A stretch of 32,500 nucleotides of DNA from Mesostigma viride. Its lineage: Eukaryota; Streptophyta; Mesostigmatophyceae; Mesostigmatales; Mesostigmataceae. Shown in pieces: positions 1 to 9,791 of this stretch. A model generated the notes under the pieces. It saw only the letters and a program-made list of their open reading frames with translations. It made no database searches and was not told the origin of the DNA. Location: assembly GCA_009746045.1 (NCBI GenBank), contig RPFO01000131.1, forward strand, positions 1,674,316 to 1,706,815. The letters run 5' to 3'. Made by a program: the position numbers and the translations under genes. Numbering within the stretch: the first letter of the stretch is position 1; every line of letters starts with the position of its first letter.

Positions 1-470
1 CTGCTCAAGTTGAGGATAGGGTTTGCCTTGCAAAGCAGTAGGGGTGGCACTAGGCTTCCCTGGGGTGCCTCCTTGCAACAGGGTCGTATTCCATAGGCAT
101 TGCAGCTGTAGCGGATGCACGCATCAGGAACCCAGAAATGCCCTTACAGTGAGCCCAAAACTCTGTGTGGACTGCCCACATCGCATATCTACTGGCCAGA
201 TGAGCAAGGTTTATATCTCACACTGGGTGCAGGCTTTTCGGACGAGTCCTCTGGCTCTGGTGACCATAACCAGCACCAGGCTTTACCCCCAGGCAGAAGT
301 GACAGAGCCTTTCTTATGCACGTAATGATTTCCAACCTTGCGGTGTCCGACAGAGGCATGTGTGCTGCATTTCTTCCTGAGTATTTGCTCGTGCACCTGA
401 AGTTTGGGATTGGAGGGGGGTGGGCCATGCATGGTTGCATATTATCTGCTTCCTCTTGCGCTCAACGCAG
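1..470 (+). other. Upstream intron or unresolved 5' part of the SPO22/ZIP4-like gene
   Basis: No exon with recognisable protein similarity was found here. The stretch ends in a good 3' splice site (pyrimidine-rich, then AACGCAG at 464-470) that opens the first supported exon of the meiotic gene, so it is most simply an intron. The first ~20 bases of the window could be the tail of an earlier exon, but this cannot be decided from the sequence. Confidence 0.4.
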
Positions 471-2249
471 GCGACGTCGGCGATATTGGAGAGCATGGAC
501 AAGCAGGCCAACAAGACGCCCAGCGTGGAGCGCGCGTCATCCTTCCTTGACCGCATCCAGAAGGTATGCATTATTTTACTAAGCATGTGCATGATATCGT
601 CCTCCATATTACACTGTCCTCCAGTAAGCATGCCGCGGTCTATGCTGTATGCAGGCACGCCATCACGTCTCTCCCATACGCACGCGTGCCGTGGTATCTC
701 CTGTACTTTTGTTATGCAAGTAAGACAATCATTTTTCTCTGAAAACCATGCTGTGAGATGCAAGGATAGCCGCTTCACCTAGATTCTTATTTATAGCGTG
801 GCGTGACGGCCCTTGGAGTTCCATGGTTATTAGAAACCTCATTCACAGTCTATGTGTGGCAGATCAAGTTTATTTGCAGTCATGTTTGCAGAATGATCTT
901 GTGCGCACTTTGGCTCCATATCGAATGAAATTTGGCTAGTTATAGCCCCCGCAGTCAACCGAGCTTATACTTATCCCCCCAACTCAAACTGTTTGTCGTC
1001 CAGTCATGCGGAAACCTGTCATTATCTTTAGAGACATGGGTTTCTGATACCGGTGCAATTTGTTGGCTCATCTCTGGGAGCACGCTTTTATGAGACCCAA
1101 CCCAAGGGCTTCATTGATCATACCAAGAAATAACCTATACCACGCATCCGTAAATTCTCCACCTCCCCCCTCCCCTCCCTTCCACCCCCCCTCATTCAGC
1201 TGCTGCAGGCCCACTCGACCACCCTCGGCTTTGACAAGTGCGAGCTATTAGAGCGGCACGCGCGTCTGCTGCGCTTCCCCTTGGCCGCGATGGCGCACGA
1301 CGCTGAGCTGGCGCGCGCCACCTTCCAGGCTCTGCTAGCATCTGGGACACTCACCCCCAAGGAGCTGCTGCGCCTCGCCAAGTGCTGCCAGGGCATGCCC
1401 GAGGCCTCCATGCTTGGTGCCGGCGGGAAAAATACCAATTTGAATACCAACACTGCAAGTATTAACAGCACCGCCCAGCCGGTCTCGAATCGTGACATGG
1501 CGCTGCTGGCATACCGAAAAGCGCTGAGCTTGTTGCTGGCGCAAGGATCCGGGGAGTGGGACGTCGTGGGCCATGTGGTACGCGAGATGCTCTCGTTGAT
1601 GCTGGAGCAGGCGTCGGTGCGGGACGCGGACCGCAACGGTGCAGCGGTGCTGGAGTTCCTCACCGAGGTCAGCCAGATCATCACCGTTGGAAAGTTCCCG
1701 GATGTGGAGATTGACTGGCTTGTGGCGGTGACCTGGTGAGTCTCATAACCAGATTTAAGCTTATGGGACGGTCTGTTTAACAGAAACTTTAAGTGTACCA
1801 ATCAGCACCTATTCACCGATTCGTCCCATACTTGATGCTTCTGCCGGGTTTGCATTTTGGTTCAGGTGTTTGACGGCTGTTTCACATGCATGGTCCTAGA
1901 TGGGGAGAGTTGGTGAGTTGGCGATTCGAAGTTTGGTGATTGTAGGGGCCGGCTAGCCTGCGAACCTTTTTTCCAACCTTCCTTTTTCCGGTCTGCCAAC
2001 GCACTTTTATTAAATCTTGTGACTGCACTTAGAAGAACTGCTGGTACTTTTACTGGTATCCTTCTACACAGGAACCACGGCGCGCTGCTGGCCAAGTTTG
2101 ACAAGCTGAATGAGGCGTCCCTGTTCATGAACAAGGCGGTGGAGCTGCTGTCCAAGATGGACCCGGCGGCCAAGCATGAGCAGAAGCAGCGCATGCTGGC
2201 CTACCTCGGCGATGTGCTTGAAGCAAAGAAGGAGCTGAAGGAGGAGTAG
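471..2249 (+). CDS. SPO22/ZIP4/TEX11-like meiotic TPR protein, C-terminal part (3 exons, 5'-partial)
   Basis: Exons are 471-563, 1200-1735 and 2072-2249 (stop TAG). Donors are GTATGC and GTGAGT, acceptors ATTCAG and TACACAG, and the phases join exactly: a Trp codon is split across the second junction, giving W-NHGALL. The 268 visible residues are helical and TPR-like, with the segment DWLVAVTWNHG followed by an amphipathic repeat. This matches the C-terminal signature of the SPO22/ZIP4/TEX11 family (human TEX11 has a comparable W-x-x-x-x-W-N-x-G stretch). Members of this family act in meiotic crossover formation with the ZMM proteins on chromosome axes; that role is family knowledge. Family proteins are usually 800-950 aa, so roughly 600 N-terminal residues should lie before the window. 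The protein ends in a lysine/glutamate-rich tail. Exon 2 could instead begin after the in-frame CTGCTGCAG, dropping three residues. Another TPR protein is the main alternative. Confidence 0.75.
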
Positions 2250-2595
2250 CCAGTAAGAGATCAGGCTTGGGTTTTCTAATTTGAATCACTCACAACGGTA
2301 TGAAAGTGCCAAAAAATGCCCTTATAAGCCCTACAAGGAGCAAATTGAGTCCAAACATGCTAGATATTGGTAGGCAGCATGTCCATGACACCAGTAAAAG
2401 GAGTTTGACTTTCCAAAATTTTCCGACATCGGTTGGTCTATTTTTGGCATGTCTATTTTTAGCAACTTTCCAGATTTTAATACAAACAAATACCATTTGA
2501 TATGCAAATAAAGAGCTCCTGACCTGGCTGTTTGCATGTAGGCTTATGCTCATGTCTACCAACTGTGCACCATGTCCCATGGTCATCTGACCTCA
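2250..2595. other. 3' flank of the meiotic gene, no gene seen
   Basis: AT-richer DNA just after the TAG stop. It probably holds the 3' UTR, but no clear polyadenylation signal or coding potential stands out. Confidence 0.4.
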
Positions 2596-3115
2596 TTTGG
2601 TGACAAACTGCCACCAAATGCTAGCAAAAACGCACCGTTTCACCACATCTCATAGCAGTTTCCATGGAAGATGTGTTCAGTTGAGGCTGGAAATTTGCAA
2701 TCACGTTACACATCATAAATGTAGACATGGCACAAAAAATCAGGTCCATCGTACTGTATTTGGTAACAAAATGCCACCAAATGCTAGCAAAAATGCGCGT
2801 TTTTCGCGTTTTTTTCACACATTTCATGACAGTTTTCATACAAGATGTGCTCAGTTGGGGCTGGAAACTTGCAAGCATATTAAATATCATCATTGTAGAC
2901 ATTGCACAAAAATCCAGGTCTGTTGTACTTCATTCATTGACAGCTCGCTAGCAAATGTGAGCAAAAATGTGCGTTTTTTGCATTTCCGCCACATTTCTTG
3001 CAGTTTCCCATGCAAGATGTGCTCAGGTGAGGCTGAAAACAAGCGCCCATGTTAATCATCATGTCATTTCAGACATTGCACAAAACTTCAGGTCCATCAA
3101 GTGTCATTGGGTTCA
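2596..3115. repeat. Degenerate ~165-176 bp tandem repeat, about 3 copies
   Basis: Three successive units start near 2596, 2759 and 2935. Each runs through the landmarks ACAAAnTGCCACCAAATGC, GCAAAAATG, CAGTTTnCAT, AAGATGTGnTCAGnTG, GGCTGnAAA, GTAGACATnGCACAAAA and CAGGTC. Divergence is substantial, so this is an old array. The reading frame is not kept between units, which argues against coding. The unit length resembles satellite or dispersed-repeat monomers, but no family is recognised. Confidence 0.8.
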
Positions 3116-3395
3116 CTGGTCCATGCAACACCTGCCAGTTTCCAGCTAATCACTCAACCTTGGATGCAAAGTTCTTTAGTAACGGTATGGCCAACTCCCA
3201 CCAACTGTGTTGCTAACTGTTCAGACCTTGCACAGATAATATAACACAACTTTTGTGACACATAGACAAAGATATATGAACATGAACAGTGGCTAGACAT
3301 GGTTGTATATATGTGCATACGGCCATGCTAAGGCAATTTTCAAGTAGGGGCTTGTTAGACATAAGAACTGCCAGCTGTCACGTTGGCTAGCATGA
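3116..3395. other. Unannotated spacer
   Basis: No coding, RNA or repeat structure was recognised in this AT-rich stretch. Confidence 0.4.
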
Positions 3396-4788
3396 TCAGT
3401 TCAAACCCACAGCACGCACGGTAGTCGCAAACTCAGCTTGGCAATGTAATAATCTAATCATGCCAGGCATCTCGGCCGTCGGCATGGTTGCGATGTGTTT
3501 TGTGCGCCTTGATTTGGTAGCAGCACATCCCTTGGCAACCGGCCCGCCTGACCAAGGTTGCCACACATGGTCCTCTGCATCACCATGGATGCCCCATGTC
3601 CCTGTCTCTGTTATAGGGGCCCACGTTGCTGGCAACGCAGCTTCCAAGTTGGACTAGATCTCCTCAGCCAGCGCTGTGGTGCATAGCCAGACAGCTCATA
3701 CACTGCTCAGTTGCTACCTCGAGGTTGCCGGCTTGAAATGTGCCACCAAAGGACTGCACTTGGCCGCCATCATACCTAGCATGAAGAAGCCACTGCACAT
3801 CCCCGGTGAGCCGCTTGGCCACCATACCGCAGTTGTCTTCAACAGATAGTGCAAGCCCAATGGCCTCTACATAGGCACATGCATCGTGCTCATGCTCTTG
3901 CTCTGGCCCTTGTCAACATGAGATGCATGCCCATGCATGCTTCACCATGTTTCTCCAAGCCATCCGTGACTACTTGCTTCAGATATGTCATTCAACTCCT
4001 GCACGTCCTCAGCCAGACTGTCAAACTAGCTGGTGCCCCATCCCTCACTTTGGTGAGGACTGCGATTCTGGCTAGCAGCTTAGCGATCGTGCGTGGTTGT
4101 GCCTGAGTTTCTGGGTGAGTGGCAGTGGCATTGGAGCAAGAGGTGTTGAGCATGTGCGTGTGTCTATCCACTTGACAAACAACCCCTCCCACCCCTGACA
4201 TTGAGGAGTTTGGCCATGTGCCAGGTTGCCAGAATTCCGCAAACATGCATCATAGGGAAATAAAGGATTGCTGGTTGTGCACACGACATGAGAAAACAAA
4301 ACACACATACCTGTCAGGAGGGCAGGCTTGGGTTGCTTCATTGGCGCTGGTTGCAGCGTGCGTAATAATAGCCCGCCATTGGCTCATTTACCCGTGCCCT
4401 TGGCCAGCACGCACAGCCTGAACTGCATGAACTGCATGGATGCGGCCGTCCAGGATGCCCTCTGCTCATCATTCAGGGGTGTGAAGGCAGCTTGGGTGCT
4501 GGCGTGTAAGGCAGCTTGTGCATCAGTGTTTGCCGCCCGGCCGTGTGGCAGCACAGGTAGCTGGCCTAGCCCGGCCACTGTCCTCTCTCCACTCTCACGC
4601 AATATGCCACCCTCTCCACAAACCATGACAGTTCTCATGTGCATGCATGTCTTAAGATGCTTGTTGAAGGCAGATGCTTTCAGCTTAGAGATGGTGGGCA
4701 CGTATACAGTGGGTTTTATGGACTCACAAGCATGTGAAGCCATCGAGCATCCAAGAAAGCCACCAATTGCTTCTAGGTTTTCCATCAA
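3396..4788 (-). pseudogene. Decayed minus-strand coding-like region, unknown origin
   Basis: Read on the minus strand, several open stretches follow one another: 4788-4384, then after a single in-frame TGA down to about 4312, then 4246-3992 and 3647-3396. The 4788-4384 and 4341-4072 stretches share one frame, separated only by that stop. A donor-like GTATGTG follows the codons for ALLTG near 4310. Composition is protein-like (Ala/Thr/Leu-rich), but stops and frame changes are frequent and no domain is recognised. This may be a degraded transposable-element protein or an old host pseudogene. Chance open frames in moderately GC-rich DNA are a real alternative. Confidence 0.25.
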
Positions 4789-4816
4789 TCTTCGTGGTCA
4801 ACCATGTCATGCAACA

Positions 4817-5404
4817 TTACTTGCCGTGAGCACAATGCCAATAAATTGCAGCATGTACAACTAGAGCAAAGCAACAGCTTTGTGATCCATAGCCCTGCCT
4901 GCAAATCATTGCCATCGGCGGCAATAGCGCTGCAAGGCTGCCAGCCAGCCCGTAATATCTTGCCCGCAATCCGTCATGCACCCTCCCTAATATCCGTGTG
5001 AAGAATTCCTTGACATCCCTAGCCTCTAAGGTAACCTGTACGTCGCTGATGTGAAGAAAAGGCTCGCCATGAAACCGTAGCTCGCTATACGATTCATGAC
5101 GCACCTCCCGTAAGATAAGAAGATGACCAAAAGAGAAACTCCGGAGATGGGGAACTGGTAACATATTCATCCGTGACAAGGTCAGGGATTCAACAAGGAG
5201 TGAATTGGCCCGTAGATTTGAATAAGGGAACATACCGCTCGGAGGTATCCATGTCTGCCGTGCGCTTGATGTCTGTTTCGCACACCCCGCCGCAGAACTC
5301 GTTCCGGCATTCACCTGCTGACCGCAGTTTGTGCATGTCCAGAGGCTGATAAAAGCCCCAACATCGTGGGCGTCTTTAGAGTCCACAAAGCCTGCATTAA
5401 ACAT
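4817..5404 (-). CDS. Hypothetical open reading frame, 195 aa, function unknown
   Basis: One uninterrupted minus-strand frame from ATG at 5404. It includes a CTNCG zinc-knuckle-like pair near residue 30 with a further Cys at about residue 42, and a charged middle segment (SELRFHGEPF, DVQVTLEARDVKEFF). An acceptor-like TTTAATGCAG lies just inside the ATG and a donor-like CAGGTGAAT follows the CTNCGQQ codons, so a short spliced exon (about 5316-5393) is an alternative reading. No family is recognised, there is no clear promoter or partner gene, and the adjacent region looks decayed. It is listed because the frame is long for its context, but it may be fortuitous. Confidence 0.22.
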   Translation of the reverse strand: MFNAGFVDSKDAHDVGAFISLWTCTNCGQQVNAGTSSAAGCAKQTSSARQTWIPPSGMFPYSNLRANSLLVESLTLSRMNMLPVPHLRSFSFGHLLILREVRHESYSELRFHGEPFLHISDVQVTLEARDVKEFFTRILGRVHDGLRARYYGLAGSLAALLPPMAMICRQGYGSQSCCFALVVHAAIYWHCAHGK

Positions 5405-6285
5405 GACGTTCGGGGCAAACGCATATATATACGAAGTATGGGTCTGCCAAGCCTGACGCAGCCTTGAAATTGGTCGGAAATATGCGGTAGCTCAGGAAAA
5501 AAAATTGCAGCGGTAATGAAGAAAGTCGTTCGGTCAAAGTCTTTAGAATTAAAAAATGCATCGTTTATGATGGAAACCCCGATCTTAGGGCGCACTTCAT
5601 CGGGAAAATTTTTTGCTGCGGTCAGGTGGGGTCGAGAGAAAATCTGCGACCATTCAGGCACCCACCTATGAATGACGCAACATGCTGTTCGATTCCGCAA
5701 ATTTTATGGCGAAAAAAAAACAGTGGTGGATCTAATAACACCTTAGGAGGATAATCGTAAAATTTCAGCCTTGATAGTGCCTTTATACACGCTCAGCATC
5801 GCCTGCCAGACCGCCATGCCTGTCGCCCGGAATTCGGTCACTTTCGTGCACGCGCACACCAAAAATCGCATTTGGCGCCACTTTTCGGGTACCGCTTACG
5901 AGGGCAGATTTTGGCGCGGCTCGTACCGTTGTGCTTCACAATCTAACTGCATATCAATCATCTTGTAAGTTGCCATACGCTCTGCAACTCTTCGCGAGCT
6001 AGGGTGGCCCCCAGGTTTGGGGTCACTTTGCAATAAAATCATGGTTTTTGCACAACCAGCTAGTGCTGATCGAGAAAAAAATATATATAACATGACTCTG
6101 TTGTAAGGTCATGTAGCACACATTCCATGGACTGATGGGGCCGGTGGGTGGGAACTGAGCCGCGAAAACTAGCTAATCTAACTCTAATCTTAACTACAAA
6201 GCTTTAACTACTCTACTCAGTAAAGCGCCCCTTCCTCCTGTGTGTGTGTGGGGGGGGAGGGCTTGCCCACAGGGGCTGGCTCGTG
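5405..6285. other. AT-rich spacer without recognised genes
   Basis: It contains A-runs near 5498, 5712 and 6074 and a short GT/G run near 6240-6258. A further minus-strand open frame overlaps 5311-5700 but has no recognisable features and competes with the neighbouring frame. Nothing else could be supported. Confidence 0.35.
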
Positions 6286-6289
6286 GGCC

Positions 6290-6720
6290 TGGTCAGTGTC
6301 TACCTGAAGTTGGTCCGGGCAAGATGTCCTGCAAATGCTATTCTACGATGCCTGATCTCGTCAGAAATGCGAGGCATACCCTTAAACAAAGACTCGAGTG
6401 AACGGTGTGCGGAAAACCCTACATTCGTAGCCTGCCGAAGCATCCTGGTACCCGTGCCGTCCAGCCGCGTGTTCATCTGGTCCCTGAGCGTCCAGGCCTC
6501 GGCCCCGCATGCGTGAGCATGCACCACGTGAGGACCAAGACCTTGAAGAGCACTAGCTCGCTTGCGGTCCTCGCCTATAGGTCCTTCGAGTGCCAGTAGG
6601 TGTTGAGCGTGCGCGAAGCCTGGCCCAGGCCAGTCCATTGCTGCATGGCCAACCAGCTGGCTAGAATCCATATTCAAAGTCGACCGCCCATATCAGATCT
6701 GATGGCCGGTGCTGTTGTAG
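6290..6720 (-). mobile_element. 5'-truncated, frameshifted LINE (non-LTR retrotransposon) ORF2 C-terminal fragment
   Basis: On the minus strand the region encodes the region downstream of the reverse transcriptase domain in many LINE ORF2 proteins. First comes a Trp-Thr-Gly-Leu-Gly-Gln segment with RTLNTYW-x-SKD, then GAEAWTLRDQMNTRLDG, then TRMLRQATNV, and finally PRISDEIRHRRIAFAGH-LAR. The first part is in one frame with an in-frame stop, and the GAEAWTL part is in another, so at least one frameshift and one nonsense change are present. The reverse transcriptase and endonuclease domains are absent. The copy is therefore dead and 5'-truncated, as is usual for LINEs. A poly-G/GT tract (about 6240-6258) follows the 3' side. 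The exact clade (RTE, L1 or other) is not assigned. Confidence 0.8.
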
Positions 6721-7290
6721 GAATGCGCCAATTCGTGGTCAGATCTTCTTAGATCCATGGCCTATCTGGTATTAGTACCAAGTTAGTACTACTATTAGGG
6801 AAACAAAAACAGCCACACCTCCTTTGTCTATTCAACGTTAGTTACAGATGCAAAATCTAACCTAATGAGCAATAGAGTATATTAGCTAAAAGCCCTTATT
6901 TAAAAGCCAAATGTTATTTAAAAGCCATAGGACGTTTGGAATCATTGCATGGCTAACGTAATGACTGACTAGCTAGACCTTTTCAGTGGTTTTCCATTTG
7001 CGGACCGTATTTCCTCGTAAATGGTGGGAGAGCAATCGCAGCAATGGTGCTCACCACTAGACACTCCCGGCCAGTTAGGCTCGAAACACACGCCCCAGCT
7101 GATCAAGCAAGCTATTTCCGGCCCCATGCACCGTCTAGGTCATCTAGTCGCTCTACGCGTAAGCCAGCCATAATTTCAATGCACAAGGCTGCGCATCATC
7201 CATCTCCATTCATATTCATCATCTTAAACGACTCGAAAACGCGGACAAGATAACGGCAGGCTCGAGCTACTGGTGATGGTCATGGTCCGG
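6721..7290. other. AT-rich spacer, nothing recognised
   Basis: A short local duplication (ATTTAAAAGCCA twice near 6898-6927) is visible. No gene is supported. Confidence 0.35.
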
Positions 7291-7630
7291 ATTCTCCCGA
7301 TTTCTGGCCTGCGCTGGTTGTCTCCTTGATATTAGCTAAAGGCCATGTGCGCATGCATATACGTTTTCATGAGGCAAAAAACATTGAATAAATAGTGGTA
7401 TTGAATAAGCATGACACGCTTGGATGTTCTGGTTTTATCATGGGACGGTGGATCCCAACGGGTGTAAACTCCGGGCCAAATACTACGGACCATCTGAACA
7501 AAATCTAGCTGATCAATGTAATATATGCAGTATCAACTATGACAGTAAGCCATGATACTGCCTCTGTGATAAGAATATGGTAGTACTAATATCAAGGAGA
7601 TCACCAGCGCAGGCCAGAAATCGGGAGAAT
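7291..7630. repeat. 45-bp inverted repeat with 250-bp loop
   Basis: The arm at 7291-7335 is the reverse complement of 7586-7630 with only two adjacent mismatches over 45 bases. The core TCTGGCCTGCGCTGGTTG is in the left arm. The separation of 250 bp and the near-perfect match suggest either a foldback (MITE-like) element or two head-to-head copies of a dispersed repeat. The same core motif recurs in the kelch gene's last intron (20471-20592), which favours a dispersed family. No target-site duplication is evident. Confidence 0.8.
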
Positions 7631-7801
7631 CTAATATTGCCACTGATTCCCGTGAAGAAGGGGGATGGTCCCAAATCAATGTACATGGACGGAGAGATCA
7701 GGATAGTGCGTTGACGCCATGCTCTTCCTGCTTGCATGGGTGTAGGTCCCACAGAAACGAGAAAGGAGCAAAGAAAAAAAGGGGAGAAATGGCACCATAG
7801 C

Positions 7802-8432
7802 AATCCTGGTCAGAGCTTGACCCTGGATGAACACCTATTCCAAAGGACACTATACATCCTGGTCAGTGCTTAACCCTCGATGAACACCTATTCCAAAGGA
7901 CACTATACATCCTGGTCAGAGCTTAACCCTGGATGAACACCTATTCCAAAGGACACTATACATCCTGGTCAGTGCTTAACCCTGGATGAACACCTATTCC
8001 AAAGGACACTATACATCCTGGTCAGTGCTTAACCCTGGATGAACACCTATTCCAAAGGACACTATACATCCTGGTCAGTGCTTAACCCTGGATGAACACC
8101 TATTCCAAAGGACACTATACATCCTGGTCAGTGCTTAACCCTGGATGAACACCTATTCCAAAGGACACTATACATCCTGGTCAGTGCTTAACCCTGGATG
8201 AACACCTATTCCAAAGGACACTATACATCCTGGTCAGTGCTTAACCCTGGATGAACACCTATTCCAAAGGACACTATACATCCTGGTCAGTGCTTAACCC
8301 TGGATGAACACCTATTCCAAAGGACACAATACATCCTGGTCAGTGCTTAACCCTGGATGAACACCTATTCCAAAGGACACTATACATCCTGGTCAGTGCT
8401 TAACCCTGGATGAACACCTATTCCAAAGGACA
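7802..8432. repeat. 53-bp minisatellite, 12 nearly identical copies
   Basis: The unit runs from CATCCTGGTCAG through GAACACCTATTCC to AAGGACACTATA. Unit starts are spaced exactly 53 bp from 7855 to 8385, with a slightly divergent first copy at 7802 and a truncated last copy. Interior copies differ by only a few bases (for example CTCGATG for CTGGATG, CACAATA for CACTATA), so the array is recent or homogenised. The unit length is not a multiple of three and each unit carries stops, so it is non-coding. Confidence 0.97.
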
Positions 8433-9070
8433 TACACTGTACACCATCGAAACACGCCAGCACACCTAAGAAGAGATTCCCTTAGTAAATGGTTACCTCA
8501 GAATGACATTCATAACTTACCTCTGCATGCATGATGGCCTCACAAAATCAGGGGCAAATATGTGCTTATGTGCAATACACTAACTACTAGCAAACAGCAC
8601 ACCGGGGGGGATGCAGTAAAATTTATTAACCCTTCGACTCCCAATGAAATACTACTATCATGAATAATGACCTCAGTCAATCATGTCTTGGCAGAACAAC
8701 ACAAACATCCCATAGAGAGAGAAAGAGAGGGCTTGTCAGAGAAGAAAGGACGAGTTGGATGGAGGCGGGAGGTCTTCTAGTAAGCTGACCATACGTTACC
8801 ACAACTTGCTCATAGACTGGAATCCCAGACCTAGGAATGGCCACGGGAACCTTGGCAGATGCAACTATTTTTGTGAGATCTTCAACTCGCTAAACGGACA
8901 AGACTTTTGGTGAAGCGAAGCACACGAACAGTTGAGATCATTCAGAAAAGAGAGCAAGAAACCTATACTTGCAAGAATCAACCCGTCATAAATGGCACAG
9001 CGAAATTCCTGACAATTAGCTACTCGACTGATGCCCTCTGAGAAATCGAAGACGAGCGGCTAGATGATGG
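8433..9070. other. Spacer downstream of GLTP, nothing recognised
   Basis: No exon, RNA gene or repeat was recognised. It may include the GLTP 3' UTR end, but no polyadenylation signal stands out on the minus strand. Confidence 0.35.
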
Positions 9071-9240
9071 ACGCACCATCCACTTGTAAATGGCATTTAG
9101 GGGCTTCACCAAACATCACAAGAAGACACTAAGTGGGCTAACAACAACGCACCATCCACTTGGCAAGCGCGTTGAGGGGCTTCACTGCACATCACAAGAA
9201 GGTACAGGGGGGCCACAACAAGGGACGCACCATCCACTTG
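9071..9240 (-). repeat. 76-78 bp tandem copies of the GLTP last-exon end
   Basis: The 16-mer ACGCACCATCCACTTG (plus strand) recurs at 9071, 9147 and 9225. The 9225 copy lies inside the last GLTP exon and encodes DKWMVR on the minus strand. The two others lie downstream of the stop and keep a shared GGGGCTTCAC and CATCACAAGAAG spacer. This is a tandem duplication of a 3' exon end into the 3' flank. Confidence 0.85.
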
Positions 9241-9714
9241 TCGATGATGTTGAGGATGGCGGTGAACTGGCTCGCGCACGTGTCCATGTCGCGCCCCACA
9301 CGCTCCTGGTCAGTGCCCAGTTTGGCCATGAAGGCCTCACGAGTGGGGACAAACGCCAGTGCGGCCTGGCGGGCGGGTGGGCGGGCGGGCGGGCGGGCGG
9401 GCGGCGCGGCGGGCGGGCGGGCGGGCGGGCGGGCGGGCGGGCGGCGCGGGCGGGCGGGCGGGCGGGCGGCGGGCGGGCGGGCGGGCGGGCGGGCGGGCGG
9501 GCGGGCGGGCGGGCGGCGGCGGGCGGGCGGGCGGGCGGGCGGGCGGGCGGGCGGGCGGCGGGCGGGCGGGCGGGCGGGCGGCGGCGGACGGACGGACGGA
9601 CGGACGGACGGACGGACGGACGGACGGACGGACGGACGGACGGACGGACGGACGGACGGACGGACGGACGGACGGACGGACGGACGGACGGACGGACGGA
9701 CGGACGGACGGACG

Positions 9715-9791
<77 letters not shown>

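Noticed and set aside
7802-8432. Possible CRISPR array
   Set aside because: Repeats are directly abutting 53-bp units with no unique spacers and no cas genes; this is a eukaryotic minisatellite.
9301-9320. 12-bp match CCTGGTCAGTGC between GLTP exon 5 and the 53-bp minisatellite
   Set aside because: Too short to distinguish from chance; similarity does not extend on either side.
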